From assembly GCA_027487435.1 (NCBI GenBank), contig JAIYDP010000022.1, positions 1 to 46,986 of the forward strand: 46,986 bases of DNA, written 5' to 3'. Within the stretch, counting starts at the first letter, position 1, and each line of letters starts with the position of its first letter. Under the pieces are notes generated by a model that did not search any database, was not told the DNA's origin, and was given only the letters and a program-made list of their open reading frames with translations. A program made the position numbers and the translations under genes. Positions 18,139 to 26,657 of the stretch are shown piece after piece. The DNA is from Verrucomicrobiaceae bacterium (GTDB lineage: Bacteria; Verrucomicrobiota; Verrucomicrobiia; Verrucomicrobiales; Akkermansiaceae).

Positions 18139-18166
18139 TTGCATTTTGCCAACTTTTTTGTATGAT
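18139..18166 (+). promoter_or_regulatory. Putative promoter of the second AsmA-like gene
   Basis: A -35-like ttgcat (18139-18144) and a good -10, tatgat (18161-18166), are separated by 16 bases. The ATG at 18174 lies only 7 bases after the -10, so the message would begin at or very near the start codon. Confidence 0.5.
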
Positions 18167-18173
18167 TTGACTT

Positions 18174-19844
18174 ATGAGTCGCCGCAGTCGTCGTCAAAGT
18201 TCTTCGTCAGCTAGTTCTTCAAAAAAAACTACTGCGCGGAGAGGTGTGTCAGCATGGGTTCTACGAATCGGACTTGGCTTCTTGTTGCTGATCGCGGTGC
18301 TTTCGGTAGGTGGGTATCTTTGGATGCGCAACTATCTTGCGGGAGAGTCTTTCCGTGCAATGTTGGTGAAAGAGGGCGGTGCTGTTTTGCAGGCTAAAGT
18401 TGATCTCAGTCCCTTGCGCTGGGATGGTTTTCGCGTTCACGCAAATTCCGTCGAAGTTTCGGGCGAGTATCAATGCAAATCGATGAAATGGGATGGGATT
18501 CGCACGGGCATCGAACCCAGCCGTATCGTTTCTGGGGTTTGGAGTGTGGCTCCGACGAGGATTGCAAAAATTTCGTTGTTATGGGATACAACCGCTCCCA
18601 AGCCGGAGGTCATCGCCCCTGTCGAAACGGAGGCTCCGATCGTGGCTGCGGCTCCGCCATGGTATCAATCGCTACTACCGCGCAGCATCGAAGCGGAGCC
18701 TCTGATCGTTGATAACTCGGACATCCGCGTAGTTCTCAAAGAAGGCACGATGCGCTTGCATGAAACTCGTTGGGAAGTGACGCCCACCAACAACTTGAAA
18801 CAAGCAAGCATCCAGCTCACGGGCGGTAAAATCAAGTTGCCTTTTGCTTCGGTGCCAAGCATCCGACTCAACAAAGCCCAAGCAACATACCGCGATGGCA
18901 ATTTGTATCTGACTCATAGCGATGGATCGTTGTATGAAAGTGGACATTTGCATCTCTCGGGAGAATTCGATGCCGTAAAAAAAGCGCTCTCTTTGGAAGG
19001 TGATGTCGAGGGTGTTCAGTGTTCGGAGGTATTACCGTCCGACTGGAAGCAAAAACTGATGGGATCGATGGTTGCCAATTTTCAAGTTGCTTCAAAAGAC
19101 GAAAAAGTGGAAGTCAGAGGGCATCTCAATATACAAAATGGCGTGCTGACGGCGCTGCCAGTTCTCGATACCTTAGCGGCCTACGCGCAATCCATACGTT
19201 TTCGCACCTTGTCGTTGCATGATGCGGAGTGCGATTTCCTTTTTAAGGACGGTGTGATTACTTTATCTCGAATTAAGATCGGCTCGGAGGGGCTGGCTCG
19301 GCTAGAAGGACGCTGCACGTTCAGCTCGCTAAGCGATGGCGATTATGCAGTGGATGGCCATTTTCAACTTGGTTTAGCGCCTGGCACGCTTTCTTCGATT
19401 CCTGGCGCTGAGGAAGATGTTTTTCAAGCAGGTAGTCATGGCTTGCGTTGGACGTCCTTGCGTATGACGGGCACCTTGAAAAGCCCTGAAGAAGATTTGA
19501 CGGATCGTTTGATGGCGGCGGCAGGAGCGAGGATGTTTGAGCTTTTGCCTGAAACGGGTGTGAAGGTGCTAAAATACACCAAACAAGTCGTCGATGATCA
19601 TGCGAAACCCCTTGTCGAGAATGTGGGAAATGTCATAAAAACGGGCACTGGAGTGGCAGAGCAAGGAATCAAAACAATCACCGATGCCGGTACGGGCGCG
19701 GTAGATGCAGTGACGGGCCAAGTTAGCGAAACGGTCAACGACACAATCGGAGGGGTCCTTGGCGGAGTGCTTGGAACGAGAGTTGTAGAGCCGCCAAAAG
19801 TAAAAATACCAGAGAAGAAAGAAACGCCAGAAGGCGCCAAGTAG
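18174..19844 (+). CDS. AsmA-like membrane-anchored protein, second copy
   Basis: This 556-residue protein starts with a Ser/Arg-rich cytoplasmic tail (about 24 residues), one transmembrane helix at about 27-50 and a long periplasmic beta-rich region. The sequence just after the helix, FRAMLVKEGGAVLQAKVDLSPL, resembles the equivalent place in the protein at 13892 and in AsmA-like proteins. The last 90 residues are different: a Gly/Thr/Val-rich amphipathic stretch (from about residue 470, with TGTGVAEQGIKTITDAGTG) and a Lys/Glu/Pro tail. It closes the cluster that starts with the secretin. Its likely promoter is directly upstream. The AsmA assignment is by topology and is therefore moderate. 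Confidence 0.65.
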   Translation: MSRRSRRQSSSSASSSKKTTARRGVSAWVLRIGLGFLLLIAVLSVGGYLWMRNYLAGESFRAMLVKEGGAVLQAKVDLSPLRWDGFRVHANSVEVSGEYQCKSMKWDGIRTGIEPSRIVSGVWSVAPTRIAKISLLWDTTAPKPEVIAPVETEAPIVAAAPPWYQSLLPRSIEAEPLIVDNSDIRVVLKEGTMRLHETRWEVTPTNNLKQASIQLTGGKIKLPFASVPSIRLNKAQATYRDGNLYLTHSDGSLYESGHLHLSGEFDAVKKALSLEGDVEGVQCSEVLPSDWKQKLMGSMVANFQVASKDEKVEVRGHLNIQNGVLTALPVLDTLAAYAQSIRFRTLSLHDAECDFLFKDGVITLSRIKIGSEGLARLEGRCTFSSLSDGDYAVDGHFQLGLAPGTLSSIPGAEEDVFQAGSHGLRWTSLRMTGTLKSPEEDLTDRLMAAAGARMFELLPETGVKVLKYTKQVVDDHAKPLVENVGNVIKTGTGVAEQGIKTITDAGTGAVDAVTGQVSETVNDTIGGVLGGVLGTRVVEPPKVKIPEKKETPEGAK

Positions 19845-19872
19845 TTGCTACATACCAAGAGATCCCCGTAGT

Positions 19873-20310
19873 TTAGACTTGGCAACACGGACAGGTGCCA
19901 AAGAAAAATAACTCGTGGTAAAAGTTACGGAAGCCGGTTTTTTCACGCAATTCGTCTTCGAGTTTATGAACTGGGCAAGGGGCCTCGACTTGCTCGATGC
20001 TTCCGCAATCGGTGCAAATGAGATAATCTTGATGTTTGTTTGGCATCAAAAGGGTGAAATAGGCAGCTCTTTCATGCAAACCAAGGCGGCGCATGAGTCC
20101 GATCGAGATAAGTCGTTGCACGAGGCGGAATACGGTGGCTTTGTCACATTGCTCATTGAGACGGGCTGATTGGGATAACTCATTCAGCGTCATAGGGCGC
20201 GGCGATTCCAGCAGCGTGAGAAATAACTGCTCCATCGCCTTGGTGCGTCGCAGTCCGTTTTCACGGCAGCGTTGCATGAATTCCTTGGTTGCGTTGATTG
20301 TATCGATCAT
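19873..20310 (-). CDS. Fur-family metal-responsive regulator
   Basis: This 145-residue DNA-binding repressor has the Fur plan: an N-terminal winged helix (RRTKAMEQLFLTLLESPRPMTLNEL, then ATVFRLVQRLISIGLMRRL), a metal-binding hinge KHQDYLICTDCG and a C-terminal dimerisation part. Structural zinc ligands are probably Cys99/Cys102 paired with Cys140/Cys142 or Cys143. Several residues fit Zur or Fur, and the metal cannot be fixed from sequence. It starts 6 bases after ruvB on the same strand and is likely co-transcribed with it. A feo iron-import operon lies 14 kb away in this window and is a natural candidate target. Confidence 0.85.
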   Translation of the reverse strand: MIDTINATKEFMQRCRENGLRRTKAMEQLFLTLLESPRPMTLNELSQSARLNEQCDKATVFRLVQRLISIGLMRRLGLHERAAYFTLLMPNKHQDYLICTDCGSIEQVEAPCPVHKLEDELREKTGFRNFYHELFFFGTCPCCQV

Positions 20311-20316
20311 ATTTTT

Positions 20317-21348
20317 TTAGAGTAAAGGCAGTTGTGGGTCGTGAGGGAGCGTGCGCGGAAGCGGTGCGCCAATTTTCGTATAAGCAGAAGGTTGAGCCAC
20401 GCGGCCACGAGGGGTGCGTTGCAAGAATCCTTGCATGACCAAAAAGGGCTCATGCACTTCTTCTAGCGTGGAAGCGTCTTCACCAACAGCAACAGCTAGG
20501 GTGTTTAAGCCTACTGGGCCGCCATTGAATTTGTAAATGATGGCCTCCAGGATGCGTTTGTCCATTTCGTCGAGACCATCGTTGTCGATCTCAATCATCG
20601 CAAGTGCGGCATCTGCGGTTTTCGCGTCGATCATGGCGTTGGCGCGTACTTGAGCATAATCCCGCACCCAGCGCAAGAGAGCATTCGCGACACGTGGTGT
20701 TCCTCGCGAACGCGAGGCGATTTCCATAGCTCCAGGTGGGTCGATTTGAACATCGAGCAAGCCCGCAGAGCGAATGATGATTTGCGCAAGTTCTTCGCGG
20801 CTGTAGTAATCGAGTCGATTGAGAATTCCAAAACGCGAGCGCAGCGGGGCGGTAAGCATGCCCGAGCGAGTTGTCGCGCCAACGAGAGTGAATCGCGGCA
20901 AATTGAGTTGGATCGAGCGTGCAGAAGGGCCGGAGTCGATAATAATATCGAGGCGAAAATCCTCCATAGCGGGGTAAAGATACTCTTCGATGGCAGGATG
21001 GAGGCGGTGAATTTCATCGATGAAGAGAATGTCATTTTTTTGCAGATTGGTAAGGATCCCTGCAAGGTCGCCGGCTTTTTCGATTTGCGGGCCTGAAGTG
21101 GTGTGGAGTGTGGATCCCACAGCCTGGGCGACGATATTGGCAAGGGTCGTTTTTCCTAGTCCGGGAGGACCAGAAAGCAGCACGTGGCCGAGCACATCAC
21201 TGCGCAGCCGAGCCGCTTCCACCATCAACATGAGGCGCTCTTTGACTTTTTCCTGGCCAATGAACTCCGAGAAGGCAGGTGGGCGCAGCGAGACATCAAA
21301 CGGCGAGGCGGGTGTGGTGGTGGTTTGTTGATAAAAATTCTCGGGCAT
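20317..21348 (-). CDS. ruvB: Holliday junction branch-migration helicase RuvB
   Basis: This is the hexameric AAA+ motor that drives Holliday junction branch migration with RuvA during recombination repair. The 343 residues show the RuvB start ([19 protein letters not shown]), Walker A GPPGLGKT (60-67), Walker B FIDEIHRL (D111/E112), sensor ATTRSG, the arginine-finger SRFG and the C-terminal winged helix ([10 protein letters not shown]...[10 protein letters not shown]). ATG 21348 begins the family; an open frame reaching back to 21552 adds 68 unrelated residues and overlaps the divergent coaD gene. ruvA and ruvC are not beside it. It probably shares a transcript with the Fur-family gene. Confidence 0.96.
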   Translation of the reverse strand: MPENFYQQTTTTPASPFDVSLRPPAFSEFIGQEKVKERLMLMVEAARLRSDVLGHVLLSGPPGLGKTTLANIVAQAVGSTLHTTSGPQIEKAGDLAGILTNLQKNDILFIDEIHRLHPAIEEYLYPAMEDFRLDIIIDSGPSARSIQLNLPRFTLVGATTRSGMLTAPLRSRFGILNRLDYYSREELAQIIIRSAGLLDVQIDPPGAMEIASRSRGTPRVANALLRWVRDYAQVRANAMIDAKTADAALAMIEIDNDGLDEMDKRILEAIIYKFNGGPVGLNTLAVAVGEDASTLEEVHEPFLVMQGFLQRTPRGRVAQPSAYTKIGAPLPRTLPHDPQLPLL

Positions 21349-21501
21349 GTGGCGCGAGACTACTCTAGCCGATTTTTTGCGAATGGGCAGGCGAAAATGG
21401 GCGAAAATGCAAAAAACTTTATTCCGTCGCTCTTGGCAGGTGATCGTGCTGATTTTTGATTCACCGATTGACTTGATGCGATCGCTTTTGCATCGTTGGC
21501 T

Positions 21502-21999
21502 ATGCGCACAGCGGTATATGCAGGTTCGTTTGATCCACCCACCTACGGGCATCTTTGGATGATCGAGCGGGGGCTGGCTTTGTTTGATCGTCTAATTGTT
21601 GCGATTGGCTCAAATCCGAGCAAAACCTACAGTTTTTCTGTGGCACAGCGCATGGAGCTTTTGCGTGCTTGTGCGCCTTCTAGTGATCGATTGCTCATCG
21701 CGCAATTCGACAATCGCTATCTTGTTGATTTTGCAGGGGAGATGAACGCGGATTACATTCTTCGAGGCATTCGCTCGCCGCACGATTATGAATACGAGCG
21801 TGTGATGCGTCACATCAATGCCGACATGGCGCCGCATGTGCAAACGGTATTTCTGATGCCGCCAAGGGATATCGCCGAGTTGAGTTCCTCGATGGTGAAG
21901 AGCTTGATCGGCCCTGAGGGATGGCAAGACATCGTCAGTCGCTACGTACCACCTGCGGTGTTTGCGGCATTAGATGAGTCGGTGGGCGACGAGCGCTAA
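21502..21999 (+). CDS. coaD: Phosphopantetheine adenylyltransferase
   Basis: This enzyme transfers AMP from ATP to 4'-phosphopantetheine, the penultimate step of coenzyme A synthesis. The 165 residues start with [20 protein letters not shown], the nucleotidyltransferase motif with the T/H-x-G-H catalytic element, and end with the SSSMVKSLI motif that corresponds to I-S-S-T-x-V-R. ATG 21502 begins the conserved strand directly; an in-frame TTG lies two codons upstream. It is divergent from ruvB and convergent with acpS, 5 bases away. AcpS uses the CoA made by this pathway. Confidence 0.94.
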   Translation: MRTAVYAGSFDPPTYGHLWMIERGLALFDRLIVAIGSNPSKTYSFSVAQRMELLRACAPSSDRLLIAQFDNRYLVDFAGEMNADYILRGIRSPHDYEYERVMRHINADMAPHVQTVFLMPPRDIAELSSSMVKSLIGPEGWQDIVSRYVPPAVFAALDESVGDER

Positions 22000-22004
22000 T
22001 GGCT

Positions 22005-22388
22005 TCACGGGGCTCGTAAGGCTATGGCATTGGCTGCGGCGTAGTCGCGCGCATGGGTGAGGCTGATTTTGATCTCACCGATGCCTCGTTGCCGACAAAA
22101 GCTCGCGGCGTTGCCGCTGAGATGAACGCTCGGCTCGCCGTTGGCGGCTCGGCGTATCTCCAAATCCTGCCATGATACCTCTTTGCCAATGCCAGTGCCC
22201 AGTGCTTTGGCGATGGCTTCTTTGGCGGCAAAGCGCGCTGCATAATACGGCCAAGGTTGGTGATGTGATTCGCAATAGGCTCGCTCGTCCTCGGTGAAAA
22301 TGCGTTGCAGAAAGCGTTCGCCAAATTCATCGATCGATTTGGCGATTCGATCCACTTCGATGACGTCTATTCCGATTCCATAAATCAT
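22005..22388 (-). CDS. acpS: Holo-[acyl-carrier-protein] synthase
   Basis: This enzyme moves the 4'-phosphopantetheine arm from CoA to the serine of acyl carrier protein. The 127 residues hold the two family motifs: GIGIDVIEVDRI with the magnesium ligand Asp8, and the RFAAKEAIAKALGTG stretch with Glu57. Length is normal. It is convergent with coaD, the enzyme that makes the CoA precursor, and lies 12 bases after sdaA on the same strand, so it may be the second gene of an sdaA-acpS transcript. Confidence 0.93.
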   Translation of the reverse strand: MIYGIGIDVIEVDRIAKSIDEFGERFLQRIFTEDERAYCESHHQPWPYYAARFAAKEAIAKALGTGIGKEVSWQDLEIRRAANGEPSVHLSGNAASFCRQRGIGEIKISLTHARDYAAANAIALRAP

Positions 22389-22400
22389 GCGGTGGGTGTT

Positions 22401-23777
22401 TTAACATTCCACGACATTAACGGCAAGGCCGCCGCGCGAGGTTTCTTTGTATTTTGTGTTCATGTCGCGTCCGGTATCGCGCATGGTCTTGATGACCTTA
22501 TCAAGGGAGACGAAATGTTGGCCATTGGAAGACATCGCGAGACGTGCCGCGTTGATGGCCTTGACGGAACCCATCGCATTACGCTCGATGCATGGAATCT
22601 GCACCAATCCGCCGATGGGGTCACAGGTTAGGCCTAGGTTATGTTCCATGCCGATTTCTGCGGCGTTTTCGACTTGTTGTGGAGTGCCACCGAGGTATTC
22701 GACGAGGCCCGCAGCTGCCATGGAACAAGCGACACCAACTTCACCCTGGCAACCTGCTTCTGCACCAGAAATGGAGGCATTTTTTTTGTAAAGTGATCCC
22801 ACCGCTGCTGCGGTGAGCAAGAAATCATGCACGGCGTTGGCGTTGCGGCTGTGGCGGAAGCGCACGGCGTAGTGGAGAACCGCAGGGATGATGCCGGCGG
22901 CACCATTCGTGGGGGCGGTGACGACACGACCTCCAGCGGCATTTTCTTCGTTGACGGCAAGAGCGTAAAGGTTGACCCAGTCGAGAATGGTCAGAGGATC
23001 GGATAAACTCATTTCTGGAGTGGCGCAAAGCTGTTCGTAGATGGCCTTGGCCCGACGTTTCACGCGCAGGCCGCCAGGTAATTCACCATCGAGGGCGATG
23101 CCACTCTTCACACAGGCTTGCATCGCAGACCAGATTGCGTCGAGGCGAGATCGGGTTTCCGCTTCTGGCCGTAAGGCATTTTCATTTTCCCTCATGATCG
23201 CCGCAATGCTGAGATGATGAGATTGGCAAAGATTCATCAATTCGAGCGCCGAAGCAAATGGGTAAGGCACGGAGACGCACGCTTCACGTGGCGGTGTTTG
23301 CAACTGCTTTTCGGTTGCGATGAAACCGCCGCCAAGCGAGTAATAGACTTCTTCTGCGAGAACTGCTCCAGACTGATCTAAGGCGGTAAAATGCATGCCA
23401 TTCGGGTGCAAGGGTAAGGGCTTGAGTCGTTTGAACGATAGATCGGTGTTGGGGGTGAAGCCGATCAAAGCTCCCCAAGGTAAGGGTAGCGTGCGGCTTG
23501 CGTGGATTTCTGCGAGCCGAGAAGGCACGGATGCGACATCGATGGACTCTGGGGTTTCGCCGAGAAAGCCATAGAGTAGAGCTTTATCGGTGCCGTGTCC
23601 TTTGCCCGTTGCGGCTAAGGATCCGTAGCAGTCACAACGTAGGGAAAAAAGCGCATGGTGAAGCTCACGCTCATGCAACGATAGAACAAACTCTCGCGCC
23701 GCGCGCATCGGCCCCACCGTATGGGATGATGATGGCCCGATGCCGATGGTAAATAAATCTAACGCCGAGATGAACAT
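22401..23777 (-). CDS. sdaA: L-serine dehydratase, single-chain iron-sulfur type
   Basis: This enzyme deaminates L-serine to pyruvate and ammonia using an oxygen-sensitive [4Fe-4S] cluster. The 458 residues match the one-chain form: an N-terminal domain beginning [20 protein letters not shown] and a catalytic domain with [32 protein letters not shown] and [19 protein letters not shown], whose cysteines supply the cluster ligands. No break or missing part was found. It stands divergent from the LolA-like gene and may be co-transcribed with acpS. Confidence 0.94.
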   Translation of the reverse strand: MFISALDLFTIGIGPSSSHTVGPMRAAREFVLSLHERELHHALFSLRCDCYGSLAATGKGHGTDKALLYGFLGETPESIDVASVPSRLAEIHASRTLPLPWGALIGFTPNTDLSFKRLKPLPLHPNGMHFTALDQSGAVLAEEVYYSLGGGFIATEKQLQTPPREACVSVPYPFASALELMNLCQSHHLSIAAIMRENENALRPEAETRSRLDAIWSAMQACVKSGIALDGELPGGLRVKRRAKAIYEQLCATPEMSLSDPLTILDWVNLYALAVNEENAAGGRVVTAPTNGAAGIIPAVLHYAVRFRHSRNANAVHDFLLTAAAVGSLYKKNASISGAEAGCQGEVGVACSMAAAGLVEYLGGTPQQVENAAEIGMEHNLGLTCDPIGGLVQIPCIERNAMGSVKAINAARLAMSSNGQHFVSLDKVIKTMRDTGRDMNTKYKETSRGGLAVNVVEC

Positions 23778-23839
23778 GCCATGACTCTAGCAGTTGCAAT
23801 GCCGTACGGCAAAAAAAATGAAGAAAGTCGGCAACAGTG

Positions 23840-23867
23840 TTGTCAAATGCGCTAGGTTTCTTATAAT
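23840..23867 (+). promoter_or_regulatory. Strong sigma-70-like promoter of the LolA-like gene
   Basis: ttgtca (23840-23845) and a perfect tataat (23862-23867) are 16 bases apart. The ATG at 23880 lies 12 bases beyond the -10, so the leader would be only about 5-6 bases, too short for a normal ribosome-binding site. Confidence 0.7.
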
Positions 23868-23879
23868 CAGTAGAGTTCT

Positions 23880-24605
23880 ATGAAAATCATCCAATCGTTA
23901 TTGTTGTGCCTTGCCTTTTCCGCACCTTGCGCAGCGCAAAACCCAAATGCGCAGCAAATCCTCGATGGCGCAAAAATGGTCGCGGCGCTTCAGCAAGCCG
24001 ACTTAGAGGGAACCATGACAAAATCTCGGTTGAGTATTCCCCTCGGACTTTTTCTAAGAGAAAAAAACATCCAATTTCAGTACTCCGATGGCCAGAAATG
24101 GTCGATCTTTCACATGCGTATGAGCGATGCCAGTTGCGAATTGTTTCGCATGGACGGAGGCAAACAGGTGAAATTCCCTGACAACCAGCTTGCCGAACCC
24201 ATCATGGGAACGGATCTCACCTATGAAGATCTCTCCTTCCGTTTCTTTTATTGGAAAAATCCCATTCTCGAAGGCGAGGAAAACGTTGGCGTGCATGGTT
24301 GCTATAAAATCCGCATCAACAATCCCGGCGTAGGTGGCGCCTACCATGTTATGTACGTTTGGGTGCATCGGAAATTTGGTGCATTTATGAAAATTGAAGG
24401 CTTTGACAAGCTGGGCAAACCTCTCAAACGATTCGTCGTTACCGATGTGATGCAAATTGGCAAAGATGCGCAAGGGCAAGCCATTTATAGCCTGCAGCAA
24501 ATGAATGTCAGCACGCTGAATCCTGCCAATGGCCGAGTTGTCTCCGAAACCAAGCTGCTGTTCAACAAGCCGAAAAACGTCAAAGCTCCTGCGGGGCCTC
24601 GATAA
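23880..24605 (+). CDS. Outer-membrane lipoprotein-sorting (LolA-like) protein
   Basis: This exported 241-residue protein has a signal peptide ending in PCAAQ near residue 20. The rest looks like the LolA/LppX-like fold used by 'outer membrane lipoprotein-sorting' proteins: alternating strands with GTDLTYEDLSFRFFYW, a segment very characteristic of that group, then strands that build a hydrophobic cup. Such proteins carry lipids or lipoproteins across the periplasm; the cargo here is unknown. It has its own strong promoter and no partner gene nearby. It is divergent from sdaA and convergent with nagZ. Confidence 0.75.
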   Translation: MKIIQSLLLCLAFSAPCAAQNPNAQQILDGAKMVAALQQADLEGTMTKSRLSIPLGLFLREKNIQFQYSDGQKWSIFHMRMSDASCELFRMDGGKQVKFPDNQLAEPIMGTDLTYEDLSFRFFYWKNPILEGEENVGVHGCYKIRINNPGVGGAYHVMYVWVHRKFGAFMKIEGFDKLGKPLKRFVVTDVMQIGKDAQGQAIYSLQQMNVSTLNPANGRVVSETKLLFNKPKNVKAPAGPR

Positions 24606-24625
24606 CGTCTTCGTAGCAACTCGAA

Positions 24626-25729
24626 TTAATAAATTTCTACGGGCGATCGCTTGCCGTCTTCCGCACTGCGTGTTTGAGCGAGTTCCTCTCCTAATGTCGC
24701 GACGCGCAGATCCCAGACTTGTTGGTCGAGGAGTTGATGCGCGGCCTCCGAAAATGCAGTGGGAGATTCCATCTGCGTTTTAAATCGTGCAACCCCGGCA
24801 AGCGCTGAATCGAGATCCGCAGCGGACATCGATTCTAGCGTTTTCAATGCGTCTTCGGCGGCTTCAAGTCGATGGCAGATCATGATCAAATGATTTCCCG
24901 CATGTACGGCACGGCGTATCGTTTCATCCCAGCCAAAGGTATTGAGAATCGCCCCCATATCGAGGTCATCTGTCATAATCAGACCTTCGAAGCCAAGTTC
25001 TTTGATCAGACATTGGCGGATTACCGCAGCCGAAAGAGAGGCCGGCACCGCAGCATCTGGTTCAAAGCAGGGATAGTGTGCATGCCCAATCATCATGCTA
25101 TCGACCTTGTCGGCAAAAGCCCGAAAAACAGCGAGTTCGCATGCTTCCAGTTCCTCGCGATTGCGATCAATGCGCGGCAATTCATGATGAGGATCTAGAC
25201 CTGCAAAGGTATATCCAGGAAAATGCTTGCCGCAGGAGCGAATGCCTGCCTCAGCCATCGCAGCGCGAAATACCTCTGCGTTGGCAATCGTCTCTTCGAC
25301 CGATGCTCCATAACATCTCCCGCGCAAGGAATTGTCCGCCTCGTCATCAAAGGAAATGTCTAGCACCGGGCAGAGATCGAGATTGAAGCCGAACAATCGC
25401 AGCAACTCTCCCGTGATTCTGCCATGATCGCGAATCAGATTTGGTTCGCGTCGCTCGCGGAGTTGCTGTGCGTTGGGTGGTTCGTGTCCGATGAGGCGGA
25501 GGCGGGAAACCCTGCCGCCCTCTTGATCGATGGTGATGATCGGTTCGGTGGAACTGATGTCGCGCAGATCATCGGTGAGTTTTCGTAACTGCGTGGCGCT
25601 TTGGATATTTCTGCCAAATAAAATGAATCCTCCTGGCTGAAGTTTCCGCAATCGCGCGGCTGTGGCGGAATCCAGTTCCGTTCCAGGAACCCCGATGAGA
25701 AGCAATTCGTTAGGTTTTTGAGCGATCAT
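24626..25729 (-). CDS. nagZ: Glycoside hydrolase family 3, NagZ-like
   Basis: This is a predicted cytoplasmic beta-N-acetylhexosaminidase that removes GlcNAc from recycled cell-wall muropeptides. The 367 residues contain the GH3 nucleophile region (LIMTDDLDMGAI), a GGRVSRLR sugar-binding loop and KHFPGYTFAGLDPHHELP. The last is the mobile NagZ loop, normally K-H-F-P-G-H-G-x-x-x-x-D-S-H; here Tyr replaces the first histidine and DPH replaces DSH, so the His of the acid/base dyad is kept but the loop is unusual. I chose ATG 25729; a GTG at 25750 is also in frame. A hairpin just upstream probably ends the sdh message. Confidence 0.85.
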   Translation of the reverse strand: MIAQKPNELLLIGVPGTELDSATAARLRKLQPGGFILFGRNIQSATQLRKLTDDLRDISSTEPIITIDQEGGRVSRLRLIGHEPPNAQQLRERREPNLIRDHGRITGELLRLFGFNLDLCPVLDISFDDEADNSLRGRCYGASVEETIANAEVFRAAMAEAGIRSCGKHFPGYTFAGLDPHHELPRIDRNREELEACELAVFRAFADKVDSMMIGHAHYPCFEPDAAVPASLSAAVIRQCLIKELGFEGLIMTDDLDMGAILNTFGWDETIRRAVHAGNHLIMICHRLEAAEDALKTLESMSAADLDSALAGVARFKTQMESPTAFSEAAHQLLDQQVWDLRVATLGEELAQTRSAEDGKRSPVEIY

Positions 25730-25757
25730 AGACAAAGGAAAAAGATGCACACCGAGG

Positions 25758-25784
25758 GGAAATCGAGCAAGCCGATTTGCTCGA
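25758..25784 (-). terminator. Probable terminator of the sdh operon
   Basis: A perfect 8-bp stem tcgagcaa/ttgctcga with a 6-base loop (25763-25784) lies 66 bases after sdhB. Read on the minus strand, only a short T run (attt) follows, so it is a weak or factor-assisted terminator. A separate 15-base palindrome, gatcacg-g-cgtgatc, lies at 25823-25837. Confidence 0.45.
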
Positions 25785-25849
25785 AAGCTCTGATTAGTTC
25801 TTTCGTCGATGTATCAAATTCCGATCACGGCGTGATCCATCTTTGGGAA

Positions 25850-26617
25850 TCAAACTCCTACGATTTGCTCGCGTAGTATCGCGGAGGCGAAATCGCGGTT
25901 CATACGAGCGATGTGATCTACGCTGATTTCCTTAGGACATGCAGCTTCGCATTCGTATTGGTTGGTGCAATTGCCGAAACCTTCAGAGTCCATTTGGCGA
26001 ACCATGGAGAGGACGCGTTTGTCGCGCTCTGGTTGGCCTTGAGGAAGGTGACCAAGGTGCGAGATTTTTGCCGAAGTAAAGAGCATGGCGGAGGAGTTTT
26101 TGCAGGCTGCGACGCATGCTCCACAACCGATGCAGGCTGCGGCATCAAAGGCAGCATCAGCGTCAGATTTCTTGATGGGGACGCTATTGGCATCGACGGC
26201 GGAACCGGTGCGGACGTCGATGTAACCACCAGCGGCGATGATGCGATCGAAGGCACTACGGTTGACGATCAAGTCGCGAATGATAGGAAAGGCTTTGGCA
26301 CGGAATGGCTCGATCCAAATCGTGTCGCCATCTTGGTACTTGCGCATGTGGACTTGGCAGGTGGTAATGCCGCGTTCTTTGCTGTGTGGCACGCCATTGA
26401 TGGTCAGTGAGCACATGCCGCAAATGCCTTCGCGGCAATCGTGGTCAAAGTGAATCGGTTCGCCACCGCTGAGGACGATACGCTCGTTGACAATGTCGAG
26501 CATTTCTAAAAACGAAGCTTCTGCCGGAATATCCTTGGCGTCGTACGTTTCGATTTTTCCAGCGTCATTGGCCGATTTTTGGCGCCATACTTTAAGCGTG
26601 AAGTTGAGTTTGGACAT
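25850..26617 (-). CDS. sdhB: Succinate dehydrogenase iron-sulfur subunit
   Basis: This is the electron-transfer subunit of succinate:quinone oxidoreductase. The 255 residues hold the [2Fe-2S] motif C61-x4-C66-x2-C69 plus Cys87, the [4Fe-4S] group C162-x2-C165-x2-C168 (CIGCGAC) with Cys172, and a further C-x5-C-x3-C-P group near 216-227 for the remaining cluster ligands. It is the last gene of the sdhC-sdhA-sdhB operon, 40 bases after sdhA. Layout and length fit the subunit that partners a single five-helix cytochrome b, as in Bacteroidota and Bacillus. Confidence 0.95.
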   Translation of the reverse strand: MSKLNFTLKVWRQKSANDAGKIETYDAKDIPAEASFLEMLDIVNERIVLSGGEPIHFDHDCREGICGMCSLTINGVPHSKERGITTCQVHMRKYQDGDTIWIEPFRAKAFPIIRDLIVNRSAFDRIIAAGGYIDVRTGSAVDANSVPIKKSDADAAFDAAACIGCGACVAACKNSSAMLFTSAKISHLGHLPQGQPERDKRVLSMVRQMDSEGFGNCTNQYECEAACPKEISVDHIARMNRDFASAILREQIVGV

Positions 26618-26657
26618 AGAAGCAAGTGGTTAAGTGATGGTGGCGGGCGGTGGGGGA

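Noticed and set aside
11392..19844. A complete type IV pilus operon
   Set aside because: Only the secretin matches; pilin, PilB, PilT, PilC and PilM/N/O patterns are missing from all neighbouring genes.
21349..21552. Longer N-terminus for RuvB
   Set aside because: The 68 added residues are basic and unrelated to RuvB, and they overlap the divergent coaD gene.
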